22,715 bases of DNA. Source: Flavobacterium psychrophilum (GTDB lineage Bacteria > Bacteroidota > Bacteroidia > Flavobacteriales > Flavobacteriaceae). The stretch lies in assembly GCA_945861915.1 (NCBI GenBank), contig CAMAWK010000015.1, forward strand, positions 1-22,715, written 5' to 3'. Position numbers and translations under genes: made by a program. The notes beneath the pieces were generated by a model. The model did no database searches. It was not told the origin of the DNA and was given only the letters and a program-made list of their open reading frames with translations. Of the stretch, positions 21,442-22,715 are shown in pieces. Each line of letters starts with the position of its first letter. Position 1 is the first letter of the stretch.

Positions 21442-22149
21442 ATGAATAAATTATTTTTTTCTTTGTTGGCAATATTCGTTTTTCAATTGGGTAATGCTCA
21501 AGAGCCAGCCAATAATGAGAATAGAATAGTTTATAATACTGCAACAGTTGAATTTGCTCCTGAATTTCCTGGAGGAATGTCATCGTTTTATCAATTTATT
21601 GGAGATAATTTTAAATCGCCTTCGGCAGTTGATTTTTTAGGAGGAAAGGTTTTTGTTAGCTTTGTAATTGAAAAAGATGGAAGTGTAGTTGATATAAAAG
21701 TGATGAAGCACGTTGGTTTTGATACTGATAAAGAAACAATAAGAGTATTAGAGTTATGTCCAAAATGGAAACCTGCTCAACAATTTGGAAAAAATGTTCG
21801 TTGTATGTATTCCTTACCAATAGTATTAATGCCGTATGTTTTTGAACCAAATGAAGTAGATGTGAAACCTAATTATGAAGGTGGATTTCAAGGAATTTCC
21901 AAAATAATTATGGATCGTTTCAAAAAACCAACTTACAAAGAATTTAAAGGTGGCGATGTTCAAATGACTTTTACTGTTGAAATAGATGGTAGTTTGTCAA
22001 ATATTCAAATTTATAAAAATATTGGATTTGGCGCTGGAGAAGAAGCAGTTAGAGTTTTGAAAGAAATTAGAAATTGGATTCCAGCAATTAAAGATGGAAA
22101 AAAAGTGAGGTGTTATTTTGGCTTACCGATAAAATTAAATAGAAATTAG
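21442..22149 (+). CDS. Secreted protein with two TonB-C-terminal-like domains
   Basis: The 235-residue product has a signal peptide (about 1-20, ending G-N-A-Q) and no membrane anchor. The mature part is two similar domains. The first (about 32-133) has F-P-G-G, G-G-K-V-F-V-S-F-V-I-E-K-D-G-S and the C-terminal L-P-I-V-L. The second (about 138-235) has Y-E-G-G, G-G-D-V-Q-M-T-F-T-V-E-I-D-G-S and L-P-I-K-L. Both match TonB_C (energy transducer) domains, and the first is very like the C-terminal domain of the tonB gene at 16958. Without ExbB/ExbD contacts it cannot work as a normal TonB. A periplasmic modulator or envelope-binding protein is possible. It is coupled to queE. Confidence 0.8.
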   Translation: MNKLFFSLLAIFVFQLGNAQEPANNENRIVYNTATVEFAPEFPGGMSSFYQFIGDNFKSPSAVDFLGGKVFVSFVIEKDGSVVDIKVMKHVGFDTDKETIRVLELCPKWKPAQQFGKNVRCMYSLPIVLMPYVFEPNEVDVKPNYEGGFQGISKIIMDRFKKPTYKEFKGGDVQMTFTVEIDGSLSNIQIYKNIGFGAGEEAVRVLKEIRNWIPAIKDGKKVRCYFGLPIKLNRN

Positions 22150-22184
22150 TTTTTATCTTTCCTCTATTATCTCTCATCTTTTTT

Positions 22185-22715
22185 CTAAACCCAAAGTCTC
22201 GCCAAATAATCAAAATGTTCGCCTTCCAAAATGAATTCACATTGCAATCCGTTGGCAAAAGCAATATTTTTTAGAGTTACATAATCAAGGTACAACCATG
22301 GAAACGGCTCTTCTATTTCATTTTTATAGGAAATAGTAAAGGTCAATTCGCCGTAATAATTATTTTCTGAAACAAATTTTAAATCTTCTTCGTCATACAT
22401 ATAAATAATGTCGGAAGAGTCTATTAAAATCTGACCATTTGTGTGAAGAAGATTTTTTAATTGTTGCAAAAATTGAGGTGTTTTGTTTAGGGTTTCAAAA
22501 ATTCCAGTTCCATTCATAAGCAATAAAATGGTATCAAATTTTTCATTCTGCAATGAAAGTACATTTTCCACTCTTGTTTTTTTTAAACCTCTAAGTTGAC
22601 ATGCTTTGATAGCATTTGGAGAAATATCTATCGAAGTAACATCAAGGTTTCTGTCATTTTGCAAGCATAAACTATGACTGCCTGCACCGCAACCGACATC
22701 CAAAATTTTTCCTTT
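22185..22715 (-). CDS. Class I SAM-dependent methyltransferase (partial)
   Basis: The gene runs off the right edge, so its N-terminus is missing. The visible 177 codons begin K-G-K-I-L-D-V-G-C-G-A-G-S-H, the glycine-rich motif I that binds S-adenosylmethionine. They continue with the acidic V-T-S-I-D-I-S segment (motif II) and a D-T-I-L-L-L-M-N-G-T-G-I-F motif IV-like stretch, where the usual acidic D-x-x-x tail is Asn-rich. The C-terminal part is a Phe/Tyr-rich beta region. The TTG at 22703-22701 is not the real start because the frame stays open upstream and motif I would be cut. The substrate is not evident. It is convergent with the TonB_C-like gene. Confidence 0.85.
   Translation of the reverse strand, partial: KGKILDVGCGAGSHSLCLQNDRNLDVTSIDISPNAIKACQLRGLKKTRVENVLSLQNEKFDTILLLMNGTGIFETLNKTPQFLQQLKNLLHTNGQILIDSSDIIYMYDEEDLKFVSENNYYGELTFTISYKNEIEEPFPWLYLDYVTLKNIAFANGLQCEFILEGEHFDYLARLWV

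Overview
The window looks like a chromosomal segment of a flavobacterium (Bacteroidota, probably Flavobacterium or a close relative). The evidence is the low GC content, the gliding-motility ATPase gene gldA, the fused DAHP synthase/chorismate mutase, the TonB system with two ExbD proteins, A-rich start regions with little Shine-Dalgarno signal, and repeated TAnnTTTG boxes (the Bacteroidota -7 promoter element). No phage, insertion sequence or CRISPR array was seen. Most genes are housekeeping.

Layout: metF (28-981) faces gldA (1059-1955, minus) across a double palindromic repeat. A small beta-barrel protein (2114-2704) follows. An aromatic amino acid operon fills 2744-7100: pheA, an aminotransferase, tyrA, and a DAHP synthase/chorismate mutase fusion. 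After it come a lipoprotein/barrel protein (7247-8308), then rsgA, dtd and a mazG-like gene, then aroA, a divergent tRNA-Pro(GGG)/queA pair, and a HerA-like ATPase (minus). Next is the TonB energy operon: exbB, exbD, exbD, tonB, a small membrane protein, a PstS-like lipoprotein and a TPR protein. The window ends with queE, a protein carrying two TonB-C-terminal-like domains, and a truncated methyltransferase (minus).

The most striking element is upstream of pheA. A consensus-like promoter (2744-2774) is followed by an 18-codon leader peptide, MSNNRFYFSNTYYFFFRK, with five Phe and three Tyr codons. A strong intrinsic terminator (2904-2932) then ends 8 bases before the pheA start codon. The base just after the Phe run begins an 8-base segment (2853-2860) exactly complementary to 2902-2909, which overlaps the left arm of the terminator. 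A second pairing (2802-2809 with 2854-2862) could sequester the first segment. This is the full four-segment logic of ribosome-mediated attenuation, here apparently sensing charged tRNA-Phe and perhaps tRNA-Tyr to control the whole aromatic operon.

The second notable theme is repeats. Degenerate arrays of 7-base units lie just upstream of several start codons (metF, the aminotransferase, the DAHP synthase, rsgA, queA) and next to the queE promoter. Four such arrays lie in frame inside aroA and encode low-complexity loops. A separate C/G-rich palindrome family flanks dtd and supplies the last nine codons of the mazG-like gene.

In function, the aromatic operon and aroA serve chorismate, phenylalanine and tyrosine synthesis. 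rsgA, dtd, queA, queE and the tRNA serve ribosome and tRNA maturation. The exbB-tonB operon powers outer-membrane TonB-dependent transport.
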